Shown: in pieces, positions 8,113 through 16,368 of the stretch
How the letters are laid out: every line of letters starts with the position of its first letter
Numbering within the stretch: position 1 is the stretch's first letter
NCBI RefSeq assembly: GCF_014196505.1
Contig: NZ_JACIDW010000009.1
Span: 1 to 64,000 of the forward strand
Length of the DNA stretch: 64,000 nucleotides
Direction of reading: 5' to 3'
Source of the DNA: Rhizobium metallidurans
GTDB taxonomy: Bacteria; Pseudomonadota; Alphaproteobacteria; Rhizobiales; Rhizobiaceae
Made by a program: the position numbers and the translations under genes
The notes under the pieces: model-generated
What the model was told of the DNA's origin: nothing
What the model saw: the letters and a program-made list of their open reading frames with translations, nothing else
Databases searched by the model: none

Positions 8113-9597
8113 TCAGGCCGCGGTCCGGCGCGCCCCGGCAATCGCGCGGGCGCCGATGCTGGCAAGGGCGACCGAGAACAGGGTGGGATTGGTCGCGGTT
8201 GCGGTCGGGATGACGCCGTTGCCGGCGACATAGAGATTATCGAAGCCCCAGACCTTCGACGTCTTGTCGCAGACGCTGGTGCCATCGTCGGCCTCGCCCA
8301 TGCGGATCGTGCCCTGGAAGTGGAGAGAAGAGCCCACCGGCTGCACGAAGGTGGCGAAGCCCGCTGCTGGCCGGCCGATGATGTTGGAAATCGCCAGCGC
8401 GTGGTCCTTGGCCTCTTCGAGCCGCGCCTTGTCGCCTTCCGACTGGCGCCACTTGATCGAGATGGCGGGCAGGCCGAGCCAGTCGGTGCGCGTATCGTCG
8501 AAGGTGACGCGGTTGTCGGGGCTGATGTCGGAAGAGACGAAGAAGCCCATGCCGATCGGCTGCCCGACGATATCGCCCGAACGCGGCATGCTGTGCAGGC
8601 TGGCAGGCGCGATGGTCACCGAATAGGGGAAGTCCCTGGTGGCGGGAATCCAGCTCATCGCCTTCATCGGCACATCGGTGTCCATCTCGGAAATCTGCGA
8701 GACGATGTAGTGATCGTTGAGGTTGCGGCCGAGGGCCTCGGGGCGGATGCCGGATGCATGGAGCAGCTGCGGCGAATGGAGCGCATCGCAGGCGACGACA
8801 ACGGTGCCGGCGTTGACCACGAAGGTGTCGCTAGAGCCCGTGCTGGCGAGCTCGACGCCGGTGACGGTCCGGCCGTCGTGAATAACACGGCGGCAGGCTG
8901 TCTCCTTCATGATGGAGAAGCGTTCGGCCGGTTCATCGACGAGATCGCCGAGGACGACATCGGTCCCGTGATAATGCAGGCCGTCGGGGCCGGGCGTGGC
9001 CGCGAGCGGCATGGGCTGGACGAAGCGGTCGGGCGTTCGGCCCGCATTGAAGACGGCGCCGAGACGTTCGCGAAGGGCGATGGCGGCGGGGTCGCCGGCG
9101 TTGGGGTCGGTGTTGACGCCGAGAAGTTTGGCCGAGGTGGTCAGCGCCGCCTGCATCTCGCTGGCGGAGATAAACGGGACGAGTTCGATCTCCGAGGGCA
9201 CCGGCGTGCCGGTCGACCACTTGGTGCCCATGCCGCCGACATTGGCGGCCGAGAAGCCAGCGAACAGGTTCTCATCCTGCGGGTCGCCGTCATTGGCGAT
9301 GAACAGGCCCGAGCGGCGCAGCAGCGAGCCGTCGAAACCACCGGCGCGGCGCGCCTCCCATTCCTCCTTGTTGATCGGCATGCGCGGGGTGCGGTCGCCG
9401 CCCTGGGCGAGAACCTCGAGCGAGCCGCGCTCGTCGAGATCGGCGACGTTGTCGAGGTGCCCGCCTGTCTTGGGCAGGATCTGCGGCCCGGCCTCCACCA
9501 TCAGAATGCGCGCCTCGGGCCACTCGGTGCGAATGACCCTGGCATAGGCGGATCCGGTCGGTCCGGTTCCCACGATGACGACGTCTGCGGACTTCAT
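8113..9597 (-). CDS. GMC oxidoreductase, pyranose-oxidase-like, without the flavin-linking histidine
   Basis: This FAD enzyme of about 494 residues has the dinucleotide motif VVIVGTGPTGSAYARV at its N-terminus. The segment NVGGMGTKWSTGTP (Lys126) corresponds to the pyranose-oxidase motif in which a Thr-His-Trp histidine covalently carries FAD; here that histidine is lysine. The C-terminal catalytic pair appears as the His in SLHFQGTIRMG and the Asn in ATNPTLFSVALA. The start at 9597 (MKSADVVIVG) has AGGGG about 8 bases upstream; ATGs at 9603 and 9624 are alternatives. Non-covalent relatives oxidise C3 of free sugars or plant glycosides, which suits this neighbourhood. The substrate is inferred. 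Confidence 0.82.
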   Translation of the reverse strand: MKSADVVIVGTGPTGSAYARVIRTEWPEARILMVEAGPQILPKTGGHLDNVADLDERGSLEVLAQGGDRTPRMPINKEEWEARRAGGFDGSLLRRSGLFIANDGDPQDENLFAGFSAANVGGMGTKWSTGTPVPSEIELVPFISASEMQAALTTSAKLLGVNTDPNAGDPAAIALRERLGAVFNAGRTPDRFVQPMPLAATPGPDGLHYHGTDVVLGDLVDEPAERFSIMKETACRRVIHDGRTVTGVELASTGSSDTFVVNAGTVVVACDALHSPQLLHASGIRPEALGRNLNDHYIVSQISEMDTDVPMKAMSWIPATRDFPYSVTIAPASLHSMPRSGDIVGQPIGMGFFVSSDISPDNRVTFDDTRTDWLGLPAISIKWRQSEGDKARLEEAKDHALAISNIIGRPAAGFATFVQPVGSSLHFQGTIRMGEADDGTSVCDKTSKVWGFDNLYVAGNGVIPTATATNPTLFSVALASIGARAIAGARRTAA

Positions 9598-9664
9598 TCC
9601 CATTCCCCTGCATGCTCCATGCACTTCATCTCTTTGATAGCAAACAAGGATGTATCCGGGTGAT

Positions 9665-9684
9665 TGTCAATCTCGATATTGACA
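9665..9684. promoter_or_regulatory. 20-bp inverted repeat, candidate operator
   Basis: TGTCAAT-CTCGAT-ATTGACA is a perfect 7-bp inverted repeat with a 6-base spacer. It lies between the divergent GMC oxidoreductase (starts 9597) and isomerase (starts 9734) genes, well placed to control both. No regulator gene is adjacent, so the binding protein is unknown. Confidence 0.5.
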
Positions 9685-9733
9685 GTCCCAACCGCGTTTC
9701 CGATGGTGGCGGCACTGATCGCGAGGAGTGCCC

Positions 9734-10615
9734 ATGAAGTTCGGTTTGAGTTCCTACAGCTTCCGCCCGCTGATGTTGGACGGTTCGATGCGGATCGAAG
9801 ATCTTTTCACCTGGATCAGGGACAATGGCGGCGAACATCTCGAATTGGCGTCGCTGTCGATCGCCCCGCCCGGCGAGGATTTGAACTACGAGCTGATCAA
9901 GGACGAGGACAGCGTCGAGCGCCTGCGCAAGGCATCGAACGAAACCGGTATTCCGCTCTCCGGCATCTGCATCGGCGCGAACTTCATCGGCGACGACCGG
10001 CGGGCGCAGATCGACCGGGCAAAGCGCTACGTCGAGCTCTGCGACCGCCTCGACGTTCGCTTCCTGCGCCATGATGTCGTGCCGTGGTCGCTGCGGGCGA
10101 CGAATGCGGCTGAGTTCGAAACGGCCTTCCCCGTCATCGTCGATGCATGCCGGGAGGTGGCGGACCATGCGGAGCGTCTTGGCGTGACCGCCAGCATCGA
10201 GGATCACGGTTTCTTCATGAACTCCAGCGAGCGCGTCAAGCGCCTGCTGCAGGCCGTCGACAGCCCGAACTTCAAGATGACACTCGACGTCGGCAATTTT
10301 CTCTGCGTCGACGAAAACCCGCTGACCGGCACGCGCGCATCGATCGCGCATGCGAGCTTCGTGCATATCAAGGATTTCTATGTGCGCGCCGAAAGCCCGG
10401 GACCGGGCTGGCTGGAGACGCTTAACGGGCAGTTCATCCGTGGTTCCGTCTTCGGCTTCGGCGACCTGCCGGTGAAGTCGCTTCTGAAGAGCGTCTTGGA
10501 TTCCGGCTATGACGGCTTCGTGTCGCTGGAATATGAAGGCAACGAACCGACCCTTTTCGGCTGCCAGACCGGCCTTGCCAACGCCCGCAGACTGCTGGCC
10601 GAACTCAGGGGCTGA
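9734..10615 (+). CDS. sugar phosphate isomerase/epimerase (AP-endonuclease-2 TIM barrel)
   Basis: This 293-residue xylose-isomerase-like TIM-barrel protein carries the four expected metal ligands in order: the Glu of ASIEDHG, the Asp of TLDVGNF, the His of VHIKDFY and the Glu of VSLEYEG. The start at 9734 follows GAGGAG with a good spacing, in preference to a GTG two codons earlier. Members isomerise or epimerise sugars, and some act on 3-keto-glycosides made by oxidoreductases like those next door. It diverges from the GMC/Gfo pair across a palindromic site, which suggests joint control. Confidence 0.82.
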   Translation: MKFGLSSYSFRPLMLDGSMRIEDLFTWIRDNGGEHLELASLSIAPPGEDLNYELIKDEDSVERLRKASNETGIPLSGICIGANFIGDDRRAQIDRAKRYVELCDRLDVRFLRHDVVPWSLRATNAAEFETAFPVIVDACREVADHAERLGVTASIEDHGFFMNSSERVKRLLQAVDSPNFKMTLDVGNFLCVDENPLTGTRASIAHASFVHIKDFYVRAESPGPGWLETLNGQFIRGSVFGFGDLPVKSLLKSVLDSGYDGFVSLEYEGNEPTLFGCQTGLANARRLLAELRG

Positions 10616-10659
10616 GACTGCGGGCGGCAGTCGGCGGGCTTGAGCGACCGCCGGTGTCC

Positions 10660-11523
10660 TTAGAGAACCGCGATGCGGTCGACACGTTCCTTGATCGCCG
10701 CCAGCCGGTGGCGGTCGCCGCCGGGAACCTCGACGGAAGCCCAGCCGGAATAGCCGATCTCGGCGAGCGCGCGGTTGACCGCCGGCCAATCGCAGTCGCC
10801 ATCGCCGATCTCGACCTCGAAGCCCTTCCAGGGGCCCTCGGTGTTCATCTTGTCGAGGCTGTACTCCTTGACGTCGATCTTGAGGATGCGGTGGCCCAGC
10901 GCTTCGATCCAGTCGACGGGCCGTCCGTAGCGCAGGACATTGCCGACATCGAAATACCAGCCGACCTTCGGATGGTTGCAGGCATCGACGAAACCGGCTG
11001 CCTCCAGCGGGCTCAGCAGGAAGTCGTTCCATACGTTTTCGAGCGCGATCGAGACACCCGTCTCTTCCGCGTGAGGGGTGATCTTGGCGATCTCCTCCAG
11101 CGCACGGGTATAGGCCGTCTTGTAGCTGGTCGGGCTGTTGCGCACGACGCCGGGAACCAGAAGCACCGTGTCGGCGCCGTAGAGTTTGGCATCATCAAGC
11201 GCCGTGATCATCGAGGCCACGCAGGCCTGACGGACCGCCGGATCGCCGTCGGTGAGCGGGCTCTTCCAGTGCATCGAGTTGACGAGACCCGGAATGGCGA
11301 CGCCGGTCCTGTCGCGCGCATCCAGCACTTCGCGAGACGGCAGGTCATTGGGGGAATCGAGCTCGACGCCATCGAAGCCGAGATCCCGAACCAGCTGAAA
11401 TTTTTCGAGGATGGATAGACTGTCCTCTTCGATCATCGACCATTTCAGGCTGATCTTCGCCATAGGGCGGGAGGGCCGCGACGCGGCTGGGGCAGGCGAG
11501 TTGGCAGGATCGGTCATGCTCAT
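10660..11523 (-). CDS. second sugar phosphate isomerase/epimerase (TIM barrel)
   Basis: This 287-residue protein is of the same superfamily as its convergent neighbour but only distantly related to it. Metal ligands are visible as the Glu of IALENVWNDF, the Asp of WYFDVGNVLRYG, the Asp/Lys region KIDVKEY and the Glu of ASVEVPGGD. The first 15 residues are Pro/Ala-rich and probably unstructured, and a start two codons later is possible. It probably acts on the same sugar-oxidation intermediates as the 7-10.6 kb genes. The exact reaction is unknown. Confidence 0.8.
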   Translation of the reverse strand: MSMTDPANSPAPAASRPSRPMAKISLKWSMIEEDSLSILEKFQLVRDLGFDGVELDSPNDLPSREVLDARDRTGVAIPGLVNSMHWKSPLTDGDPAVRQACVASMITALDDAKLYGADTVLLVPGVVRNSPTSYKTAYTRALEEIAKITPHAEETGVSIALENVWNDFLLSPLEAAGFVDACNHPKVGWYFDVGNVLRYGRPVDWIEALGHRILKIDVKEYSLDKMNTEGPWKGFEVEIGDGDCDWPAVNRALAEIGYSGWASVEVPGGDRHRLAAIKERVDRIAVL

Positions 11524-11707
11524 TTCTCGGCTTAGAAAATGGATGCGTAGAGCGGACTATGTCATTGAAGTCGCGAGCTATCAATGCCCGTTGCCAGCAT
11601 GTCCGAACTTCGTCTGGACGGTGCATGTCCGGGCGCGTCGCAGGGCGAAATAAACATGGACATGTGCCCGATTTGGCGGGTTTCATGGCTTGAGCGATGG
11701 CATTGGC

Positions 11708-11719
11708 TGGACTAGTCCA
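11708..11719. promoter_or_regulatory. 12-bp palindrome TGGACTAGTCCA upstream of the DMT transporter gene
   Basis: A perfect 12-bp palindrome lies about 35 bases before the transporter start, in the gap shared with the divergent isomerase gene. It could be an operator. No known consensus was recognised. Confidence 0.3.
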
Positions 11720-11752
11720 AGGCAAAAGCGATGAGACGCGGTGCCGGAGACC

Positions 11753-12673
11753 ATGGACTTTAAAAGTAGCAGCCCCAAGCTGCAGGGTTACATATTCACC
11801 CTGGCAGCGGTTTTCATCTTCGCGGTCCAGGACAGCTTTTCGAAATACCTTGGCGAACGCTACTCGCCGATCCTGATCACGATGATCCGCTTCTGGGCGT
11901 TCGCGGCCTTCGTGATGCTGCTCGCAGTCCGCAAGCCCGGCGGGATACGCGGCGCCTTCGTAACCAAGCATCCGCTGATGCAGATGATGCGCGGCGTGCT
12001 GCTGGTGGCGGAGATCGCGCTCTTCGTTTATGGCCTGGCGCATACCGGGCTTGCGATCACCCAGGCGATCTTCCAGTCGACGCCGCTGATCGTGACCATC
12101 CTGTCGATCCCGTTTCTTGGAGAACATGTCGGCTGGCGGCGGTGGCTTGCCGTTGTCGCCGGGCTGTTCGGGGTTTTGCTGATCATCAATCCGACCGGTG
12201 GCGCCTTCAGCCTCTATCTTCTCGTTCCACTCGCCTGCGCGACCATGTTCGCGCTCTACAGCGTGGCGACGCGAGCAGTCAGCAGGAACGATTCGACCTT
12301 CACGAGCCTCGCCTATACCGCCGTCGGCGGCGCGGTCGCGATCTCGCTGCTCGGTCCTTTCTACTGGACGCCGATCGCCGTCTCGGACTGGCCGATGGTC
12401 GCGGCACTCTGCGTTTGCGGCACGGTCAGCCACTATTGCCTGATCCGCGCCTACGATTCATTGCAGGCCTCCGAGGTGCAGCCGCTCGCCTATCTCCAGC
12501 TTGTGGTGGGCGCGGTGATCGCGGTGATGTTCTTTGGAGAGACGCTGAGCTGGAACATGCTGCTCGGCTCCGCGATCGTCGTCGGCGCCGGCCTCTTCAC
12601 CATGTGGCGGGAACATCGCGCGCAGTCGAAGAACAATCCGGCGTCCGGCTCGGGGATCGCCGAACGCCCCTAG
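11753..12673 (+). CDS. DMT-superfamily transporter (EamA)
   Basis: This inner-membrane protein of about 306 residues has ten predicted hydrophobic segments arranged as two EamA repeats, starting at GYIFTLAAVFIFAVQDSFSK. Such proteins export or import small metabolites; the substrate cannot be predicted. The ATG at 11753 has GGAG very close upstream and a GTG at 11741 is an alternative start. The stop codon abuts the stop of the convergent TauE/SafE gene with no bases between. It may export a product of the adjacent sugar genes. Confidence 0.82.
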   Translation: MDFKSSSPKLQGYIFTLAAVFIFAVQDSFSKYLGERYSPILITMIRFWAFAAFVMLLAVRKPGGIRGAFVTKHPLMQMMRGVLLVAEIALFVYGLAHTGLAITQAIFQSTPLIVTILSIPFLGEHVGWRRWLAVVAGLFGVLLIINPTGGAFSLYLLVPLACATMFALYSVATRAVSRNDSTFTSLAYTAVGGAVAISLLGPFYWTPIAVSDWPMVAALCVCGTVSHYCLIRAYDSLQASEVQPLAYLQLVVGAVIAVMFFGETLSWNMLLGSAIVVGAGLFTMWREHRAQSKNNPASGSGIAERP

Positions 12674-13456
12674 CTAAAACGCGGCGTAGCTGCGCCAGAG
12701 CACGTAGAGGCTTACGGCGAAGATGACGCCGCGGAAAATCGTCGCCAGCGTGTTGCGCCGGTCGGCGAGCCGCGTCGCCGCGATCGTTCCGACGATGCCG
12801 CCGCCGATGCCTCCCGCGATGAAATAGCCCGCCGTCAGCCAGTCGACCAGGCCCGACGTCGCATAGTTGGCGGCGGTGGTCAGGCCGAATGTGCCGACGG
12901 CCATCAGCGAGGTGCCGACGGCGTTGATGAGGGGCATTCCGGTGGCCAGCAGCAGCGCCGGCACGATCAGGAACCCGCCGCCGATGCCGAAGAAGCCGGA
13001 AAACAGGCCCGTCAGCAAGGCGATCGCGGTCGTCTTGCCGTGCGTCGCCATGGTCAGCGACCGGGCCGTGACGTCGGAAGCGGTGCGGGTCTTTCGCATG
13101 GCGAAGCTGACGAACATCATCAGCAGGCCGAACATGAAGAGCAGCCTCTGGCCGTCGACGAGCTTGCCGAGGCTCGATCCCAGATAGGCGCCAAGCGCGC
13201 CGGCGACCGCGAAGATCAGCGCGCAGCGCCACCAGACGTGGCCCTTGGCCGCGTGTCCGGCGAGATTGAGGTAGGCATTGGCGGAGACCGCGAGCGCGCC
13301 GGTTCCGATCGCCGTGTGCGGGTCGCGCATGCCGACGGCATACATCAGGAGGGGCGTCGCGAGGATCGATCCGCCGCCACCGATCAGGCCCAGCGTGCAT
13401 CCGACCAGGGAGCCGGAACCGAGCGCGAAAAGGACATTCTGGAGCGATCCATCCAC
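12674..13456 (-). CDS. TauE/SafE-family sulfite/sulfonate exporter
   Basis: This 260-residue inner-membrane protein has about eight hydrophobic segments and the glycine-rich family motif GLIGGGGSILATPLLM near the N-terminus, repeated as FGIGGGFLIVPALLL in the second half. TauE/SafE proteins export sulfite, sulfoacetate or related organosulfur anions. It follows the metallo-beta-lactamase-fold gene by 4 bases, with the cysteine-desulfurase-like gene before that. The likely role is removing sulfite made by persulfide oxidation. Inference from gene order. Confidence 0.85.
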   Translation of the reverse strand: MDGSLQNVLFALGSGSLVGCTLGLIGGGGSILATPLLMYAVGMRDPHTAIGTGALAVSANAYLNLAGHAAKGHVWWRCALIFAVAGALGAYLGSSLGKLVDGQRLLFMFGLLMMFVSFAMRKTRTASDVTARSLTMATHGKTTAIALLTGLFSGFFGIGGGFLIVPALLLATGMPLINAVGTSLMAVGTFGLTTAANYATSGLVDWLTAGYFIAGGIGGGIVGTIAATRLADRRNTLATIFRGVIFAVSLYVLWRSYAAF

Positions 13457-13460
13457 GGCG

Positions 13461-14336
13461 TCACCTTCCCCAGACCGATCCGGGCAGGGCGTCGAGCGGG
13501 ATCTTCAGGTAGCGCCGGCCATCGGCCTCGGGCTCCGGCAAGGCGCCGCCGCGGATATTGACCTGCAGCGCATGCAGGATGAGCTTCGGCATCGGCAGGG
13601 TCCTGTCGCGGGTCTCCCTGATTTCGATGAATTCGGCGCGGGAGCGACCGGCGACATGCGGGTTCTTCCGCTTCTGTTCGGCGACCGAGCTTTCCCAGAG
13701 AGCCTCGCGTCCACCGGGCATGTAGTCATGGCCGGTGAAGAGCCGGGTCTGGTCGGGGAGCCTGAGAATCCGCTCGATCGACGTCCAGAGGCTGTCGGCA
13801 CTGCCGCCGGGGAAATCCGCCCGCGCCGAACCGCTATCGGGCATGAAGAGCGTGTCGTGGATGAAGGCCGCGTCGCCGACGATATAACTGATCGATGCCA
13901 GCGTGTGGCCGGGCGAGTGCATCACACGGGCTTCGAGATCGCCGATCTTGAACGTGTCGCCATCCGAAAACAGCCGGTCCCATTGCGATCCGTCGCAGGC
14001 GAGGTCGGGCCAGTTGTAGATCTGTTTCCAGATCCGCTGGACCTGCACGATATGTTCGCCGATCGCCGTAGGCGCACCGGTGCGGGCCTTGAGGTAGGAG
14101 GCGGCCGAGAAATGGTCGGCATGCGGATGCGTGTCGAGGATCCATTCGAGCGTCAGATCATGGCGGGCGACATGATCGAGCAGGCGATCGGCATTCGTCG
14201 TCGCCGTCGAACCCGACTTTTCGTCGAAATCGAGCACGGGGTCGATGATGGCGCATTTGCCGGTCTTCGGGCAGGAAACCACATACTGGATGCTGCCGGT
14301 GCGTGCGTCGTGGAAGCCCTTGACCTCAGGCCGCAT
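13461..14336 (-). CDS. MBL-fold hydrolase, persulfide-dioxygenase (ETHE1/Blh)-like
   Basis: This 291-residue protein has the metal motif TH70PHADH75 (HxHxDH), a further His in MHSPGHTLAS, the Asp in FMPDSGSARADFPGG and the final His in FTGHDYMPGG. The DSGSARADFPGGSA segment is typical of ETHE1/Blh-type persulfide dioxygenases, which oxidise glutathione persulfide to sulfite using one iron. The start at 14336 overlaps the end of the upstream aminotransferase gene by 11 bases. A longer frame reads back through that gene and is not credible. Product export would fall to the adjacent TauE/SafE protein. Confidence 0.82.
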   Translation of the reverse strand: MRPEVKGFHDARTGSIQYVVSCPKTGKCAIIDPVLDFDEKSGSTATTNADRLLDHVARHDLTLEWILDTHPHADHFSAASYLKARTGAPTAIGEHIVQVQRIWKQIYNWPDLACDGSQWDRLFSDGDTFKIGDLEARVMHSPGHTLASISYIVGDAAFIHDTLFMPDSGSARADFPGGSADSLWTSIERILRLPDQTRLFTGHDYMPGGREALWESSVAEQKRKNPHVAGRSRAEFIEIRETRDRTLPMPKLILHALQVNIRGGALPEPEADGRRYLKIPLDALPGSVWGR

Positions 14337-15822
14337 GGGCTTTGCCTTCCGAAGTCGCCATGCGCGGGAAGAAGATCGCGCGGCTTGGATCGAAGTCGTA
14401 ATCCGCCTCGAACGCGGTCGCGTCGGCGGCGATCTGCGCGACGGAATCGAGAATGAACCGGACCTTGTCGTCATCAAGCAGGACGCTGAAATTCAGTCTC
14501 ACGAAGCCGGGCTTCATGATCTCGTCGCCGGACAGGATGGCCTGCCGGATCGCCTCGGACTGCTGTTCGTCGATCGACAGCAGACGGTGGACATAAGGCC
14601 CGGCGCAGGCGCAACCGCCGCGCGCCTGGATGCCGAAGCGGTCGCTCAGCATCCGCGTGATCAGTTGCTGGTGGACATAGCCGCCCTTGCCGTTCTTCAC
14701 GCGGAACGAGAAGATCGGCAGCCGGTCCGGGCCGGGCAGGCCGAGGATTTCCAGCCGTTCGTGATCTTGCCAGGCGTTGAAGGCCCGCTCGGCGAGCGCA
14801 TGATTGCGCTCGGCCATCGCCTGCGCGCCAATCGCGTCCTTGACGATGAAGGCGAGCGCCGCCCTGATATCACCGACGACATTCGGCGTGCCTGCTTCCT
14901 CGCGGGCTTCGAGGCTGTCGCTGTAGTCGTGCGTCGTGGGCGACACGAATTTGACCGTGCCGCCGCCCGGCCAGGATGGCTTGGTCGCCGAGACCGCGTC
15001 GCGCCGCACGATCAGGATGCCGGATGCGCCGGGGCCGCCGATGAACTTGTGCGGCGAAACGACGATGGCGTCGATCTCAGCATCCTGCGCCGGCGACATG
15101 GCGATCGGCACGTAGGGGCCGGCGCCGGCGTAGTCCCAGATCATCCTGGCGCCGGCGGCCTTGACGATCCGGGTGATCGCCGCGACGTCGGTGGTGATGC
15201 CGGTGATGTTGGAGGCGGCGGAGAGCGTGCAGATCGTCAGATCGGCCTTGCTGTCGCGCAGCGCGGCTTGAAGAATGGCGATATCCGGGCCGCCGGACGC
15301 CTGCTCGGCGATCTCGACGATCTCGGCGCCGCTTTCGCGCCAGGGCAGGATATTGGAGTGATGCTCGTAGGGGCCGATAATGACGCGAACGCGCTTGCCG
15401 GCGGCGATTGCTTCGGTCACGCCAAACAGCGAGACCAGCCTGTTGATGCCCGATGTCGCGCCAGAGCCGGTGAAGATGACCGCATGGTCGCCGCTCGCGC
15501 CGCAGAGCGCGCCGATCAGTCCGCGCGCTTCCCGGCGCATGCGCGTCATGAAGCCTCCGCAATAGGAGGCCTCCGTGTGGCTGTTGGCGTAATAGGGGAG
15601 AACCTCCTCGAGAACGAAACGTTCGACCTGGTGCAGGGCCCGGCCCGACGCGACATAGTCGGCGTAGACGAGGCTCTTTTCACCATAGGGACCGGAAATC
15701 TTCGCGCTTGCGCCGACCAGCCCATCGCGAAGAGCGGCGATGACGTCGGCGGCTCCGAGATTGTCGCGGAACGTCGACAATACTGTCGCTTTGTGCGCTG
15801 GGGCGAGGCGAGGGGTTTCCAC
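14326..15822 (-). CDS. class V aminotransferase, cysteine-desulfurase-like
   Basis: This 498-residue PLP enzyme has the Schiff-base lysine in VVSPHKFIGGPGASG (Lys259), preceded by the pyridine-binding Asp in MIWDYAGAGPY. The segment TGSGATSGINRLV is the phosphate-binding loop. SufS/NifS enzymes release sulfur from cysteine using a mobile-loop Cys; the cysteine pair in RGGCACAGPYVHRL near residue 405 may serve here. The protein is about 90 residues longer than a typical desulfurase. It is first in an operon with the persulfide-dioxygenase-like and TauE/SafE genes, suggesting it generates persulfide. Confidence 0.8.
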   Translation of the reverse strand: METPRLAPAHKATVLSTFRDNLGAADVIAALRDGLVGASAKISGPYGEKSLVYADYVASGRALHQVERFVLEEVLPYYANSHTEASYCGGFMTRMRREARGLIGALCGASGDHAVIFTGSGATSGINRLVSLFGVTEAIAAGKRVRVIIGPYEHHSNILPWRESGAEIVEIAEQASGGPDIAILQAALRDSKADLTICTLSAASNITGITTDVAAITRIVKAAGARMIWDYAGAGPYVPIAMSPAQDAEIDAIVVSPHKFIGGPGASGILIVRRDAVSATKPSWPGGGTVKFVSPTTHDYSDSLEAREEAGTPNVVGDIRAALAFIVKDAIGAQAMAERNHALAERAFNAWQDHERLEILGLPGPDRLPIFSFRVKNGKGGYVHQQLITRMLSDRFGIQARGGCACAGPYVHRLLSIDEQQSEAIRQAILSGDEIMKPGFVRLNFSVLLDDDKVRFILDSVAQIAADATAFEADYDFDPSRAIFFPRMATSEGKAHAA

Positions 15823-16124
15823 GGTCGTTCTCCTTGCTGGTGACGACCTGGATTGTAATCTGGATCGGGCCGAACAAACTCACCTGATTTTAGGCGGAAT
15901 CGGCCGAAGTCGGATCATGTGATCGAATATCGTGCGTTGTGCGATGACTTTGATATGGTGCGGCAGGAGGGCGCGATTTGATCGCGCGAAAACGGCGGGC
16001 GAGTCACGACGGTGGATTGCCAGCGATGTGGCGAATCCCAGTGCTGACGACAAGGCGCACGCCAGCGGTGACGCCTTGAACATGGCAAGGCGCCCCCCTG
16101 ACGGATTTGAGTGTCCGGCCTGGA
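15823..16124. other. 302-base gap, no gene recognised
   Basis: This gap holds the promoter region of the aminotransferase operon and the end of the small-protein gene at 16125. Open frames exist on both strands, but none has a ribosome site or recognisable sequence. I saw no strong hairpin. Confidence 0.4.
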
Positions 16125-16343
16125 CTAGCCTTCGTAGTGTCCGGATGCGGCGTCCTTGGCCGACTTCACGACGACGGCAAAATCCACATCCTTTGTGATC
16201 GAGGTGCCGGTCTTCCTGAGATCGGCGACCTCCTTGAGCTTGCTGCCTGCTGGTGGATCGAGCGGGATCACGGTTCCCGCGTCGAGATCGGCGACCCAAA
16301 GACCGTCTTCGCCGGTGATGCTGATGACAACGACTGCGCTCAT
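16125..16343 (-). CDS. 72-residue protein of unknown function downstream of the BTAD regulator
   Basis: A small acidic protein with no signal peptide or cysteine. The N-terminal half looks beta-rich (SAVVVISITGEDGLWVADLD) and the tail ends GHYEG. The start has an excellent ribosome site, AGAGGGAAGAG, and it lies 25 bases after the SARP-like regulator gene on the same strand, so it is likely co-transcribed. The overlapping plus-strand frame at 16107-16364 lacks such support. Because a TfuA-like gene is close by, a substrate-peptide role is conceivable, but nothing in the sequence shows it. Confidence 0.55.
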   Translation of the reverse strand: MSAVVVISITGEDGLWVADLDAGTVIPLDPPAGSKLKEVADLRKTGTSITKDVDFAVVVKSAKDAASGHYEG

Positions 16344-16368
16344 GTTCTCTTCCCTCTAAGATGAACGG

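Noticed and set aside
16107..16364. 85-codon plus-strand frame over the 72-residue gene
   Set aside because: It has no ribosome site, whereas the minus-strand gene has a strong one and fits the operon direction.
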